Assembly (NCBI GenBank): GCA_035528995.1
Contig: DATKXO010000287.1
Coordinates: 1 to 30,924 of the forward strand
Length of the DNA stretch: 30,924 bases
Direction of reading: 5' to 3'
From: DATKXO01 sp035528995
Lineage (GTDB): Bacteria; Planctomycetota; Phycisphaerae; UBA1845
Below, piece by piece: positions 29,617 to 30,924 of the stretch. The notes beneath the pieces were generated by a model. The model was not told the origin of the DNA, searched no databases, and saw nothing but the letters and a program-made list of their open reading frames with translations. Numbering within the stretch: position 1 is the first letter of the stretch; every line of letters begins with the position of its first letter. The translations under genes were made by a program, and so were the position numbers.

Positions 29617-30198
29617 TCACAGACTCGTTTTGCGGTGGGCTCGGATATCGGCGACGACGCCGGCGGCCCGCTCGGCCTCCGCCTGGTATGGACCGACGAA
29701 AAGCGCTAGAAAAGCTCGCTCGTCAAACCCGGGTCGAAGGACCAGGGCGGCCAGGTCGGCCGCGTCCTGCTGCTTGCGCTCGTAGGCCCGTGTCGGACTG
29801 ATCGCCGCCACGTACTTCAGGGCGGCAACCGCCTCCAGCGACGGAATGCCGCTCTCCCGGTCAAGCACCTGCTCGATCACGGCGTTCCGGCTGCCGTCGA
29901 TCACGTCCACCCGCAGGCCCGGGCATTCGATCGCTTCGCCGTTGAACTCGTAGGCCACGCCCGAGCCCTCGAACCACTTGCGGATTTTGACGAAGTCCTC
30001 CCCGCCGACGGCGTAGTCGGTGTCGGCCGTGTAGCGGGGTCTGGTGTAGAACATCGTCGCCTGGGCACCCAGCACGATGTGCCGGCCCGACTCGATCAGC
30101 GCGATCAACGCGTCGCGGAGACGCTGAGACTGCTCGTCCAGGGGTCGTTCGAACGAGGCCGTCAACTCGGAAATCCTGGCGAACGAGGATCGGATCAT
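29617..30198 (-). CDS. AbiEii-like nucleotidyltransferase-fold protein
   Basis: This 193-residue protein has the polymerase-beta-type nucleotidyltransferase core. Gly44-x-x-Ala47 in IVLGAQATMFYT is followed by RYTADTDYAV with Arg53, Thr57, Asp59 and Asp61, matching the R-x-T-x-D-x-D motif of AbiEii/MNT-like toxins. Later segments are YEFNGEAIECPGLRVDVIDGS and a helical C-terminus (ALKYVAAISPTRAYERKQQDAADLAAL). ATG 30198 begins the recognisable protein; the upstream in-frame reading is repetitive and unlikely. No adjacent AbiEi-type antitoxin or HEPN partner is present, so toxin function is uncertain and a housekeeping role is possible. Confidence 0.7.
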   Translation of the reverse strand: MIRSSFARISELTASFERPLDEQSQRLRDALIALIESGRHIVLGAQATMFYTRPRYTADTDYAVGGEDFVKIRKWFEGSGVAYEFNGEAIECPGLRVDVIDGSRNAVIEQVLDRESGIPSLEAVAALKYVAAISPTRAYERKQQDAADLAALVLRPGFDERAFLALFVGPYQAEAERAAGVVADIRAHRKTSL

Positions 30199-30308
30199 GG
30201 TACGTCGGTTCCGCCCATTCCAACGGCAGGACCCCATTGTAGCCGATGGGCCACGCCCGGGCGAGCGCGGCTCCGACCGGATGCCCCCGGATTCGCCATG
30301 ACCCGTAC

Positions 30309-30336
30309 TTGACCCCCCGCACCGTTCTGACAGAAT
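30309..30336 (+). promoter_or_regulatory. Candidate promoter of the downstream secreted protein
   Basis: TTGACC (30309-30314) and CAGAAT (30331-30336) with a 16-bp spacer match 5/6 and 4/6 of sigma70 consensus and lie about 50 bp before ATG 30386. They fall in the 187-bp divergent gap with the nucleotidyltransferase-fold gene. Confidence 0.4.
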
Positions 30337-30385
30337 CAGACCCTCAAGGCGGGTTTGAAAACCGAAACCAGGCAGGAGACCGGAG

Positions 30386-30924
30386 ATGACCTCACGTTGG
30401 ACCCTATTGGCGGCGGCCCTGTTCACCGGGTTTTTCGTGGTGGCGGCCGTGGCCGACGACGTCGTCGTGGTCGAGGTGACCGGCCAGGGCGTCAGCAAGG
30501 ACGCGGCCAAGACCGATGCCCTGCGAAGGGCGCTCGAACAGGGCGGCCAGCAGGAGATATCCTCCTACTCCCAGGTCGAGAACTTCGAGCTCATCCGAGA
30601 CTCGATCTACTCCCGGGCCGAAGGCATCGTCACCGACTACCAAATCCTCCAGGAGGGGCCCGGTGCCGGCGGCGTCTACTTCTGCAAGATCAAGGCCAAG
30701 GTCAGCAAGACGGCCATCGCCTCCAGTTGGGGCGAGGTGCAGAACGTGCTCGACCAGATCGGCCGACCCGGCATCATGGTCATGATCGCCGAGCACATCG
30801 ACGACGTCATGGACGACAGCAGCATCCTGGAGTCCAAGATCGAGGAGCGGCTGCTCAAGAGCGGCTTCGACGTCTACTGCGGCGCCCAGGTCCGCGAGAT
30901 CGCCAAGCGCGAGTCGGCCGACGC
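30386..30924 (+). CDS. Secreted LPP20/FlgT-N-like protein, N-terminal part
   Basis: The gene runs off the window after 179 codons. It has a signal peptide (residues 1-23, ending VAAVA) and then a domain of the LPP20/FlgT N-terminal type. Its features are VVEVTGQGVSKDAAKTDALRRALEQ, ENFELIRDSIYSRAEGIVTDYQI and VYFCKIKAKVSK. A second domain begins near 130 (GRPGIMVMIAEHIDDVMDD), with a helix-rich, curli/FlgT-like pattern of an ATP-independent periplasmic fold. AGGAG lies 7 bp before ATG 30386. Related proteins assist flagellar or outer-membrane assembly, but without the rest of the gene the role is open. Confidence 0.72.
   Translation, partial: MTSRWTLLAAALFTGFFVVAAVADDVVVVEVTGQGVSKDAAKTDALRRALEQGGQQEISSYSQVENFELIRDSIYSRAEGIVTDYQILQEGPGAGGVYFCKIKAKVSKTAIASSWGEVQNVLDQIGRPGIMVMIAEHIDDVMDDSSILESKIEERLLKSGFDVYCGAQVREIAKRESAD

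Overview
The window is GC-rich bacterial DNA and reads as Planctomycetota, probably the Phycisphaerae side of the phylum. This assignment is inferred from gene style, not from a marker gene. The supporting signs are pilin-like proteins with a DDVDDYDGW-type motif and VYGT-type beta insertions, secreted beta-helix proteins ending in a dockerin-like Asp-rich tail, very large PQQ-propeller/TPR proteins, and intergenic DNA full of short GC-rich palindromes.

Left third (1-11.3 kb, all + strand): the end of a STAS-domain protein, then a long tightly packed operon for a type IV filament machine. Its order is assembly ATPase (GspE/PilB), platform protein (GspF/PilC), PilM-, PilN-, PilO- and PilP/GspB-like proteins, two paralogous GspG-like pilins, a GspJ-like pilin, a GspI/PilV-like pilin, a PilX/GspK-like protein and a GspH/FimT-like pilin. 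The set mixes type IV pilus alignment proteins (PilMNO) with a type II secretion-like set of minor pilins. No secretin, prepilin peptidase or retraction ATPase is present here. A strong hairpin terminator lies between the two GspG-like genes and would let the first be made in excess.

Middle (11.4-23.7 kb): a small secreted beta-domain protein and a 1417-residue secreted PQQ/TPR protein on the minus strand, then methylthioadenosine phosphorylase (mtnP, minus) divergent from delta-1-pyrroline-5-carboxylate dehydrogenase (pruA, plus). A Kef-type antiporter with an RCK domain, a CstA-type peptide transporter with an unusual hydrophilic insertion, and a small unknown membrane protein (minus) follow.

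Right part (23.7-30.9 kb): a 570-bp island of palindromes and short tandem repeats; a lower-GC PIN-domain toxin gene followed by a small putative antitoxin gene; a secreted beta-helix protein; a 900-bp intergenic stretch with a degenerate 22-bp minisatellite and a candidate 40-codon gene; thiG and thiS; a secreted C45-family acyltransferase/hydrolase paired with an AbiEii-like nucleotidyltransferase-fold protein; and the start of a secreted LPP20/FlgT-like protein running off the end. No rRNA, tRNA, CRISPR array or insertion sequence was recognised.

The most interesting items are the filament locus (mixed composition, Ala at the cleavage site of three prepilins, a beta-sandwich insertion in one pilin, an Asp-rich calcium-type loop in the PilX-like tip candidate), the inter-pilin terminator, the reverse-order PIN/small-protein pair and the 40-codon candidate gene with its own promoter and ribosome binding site.
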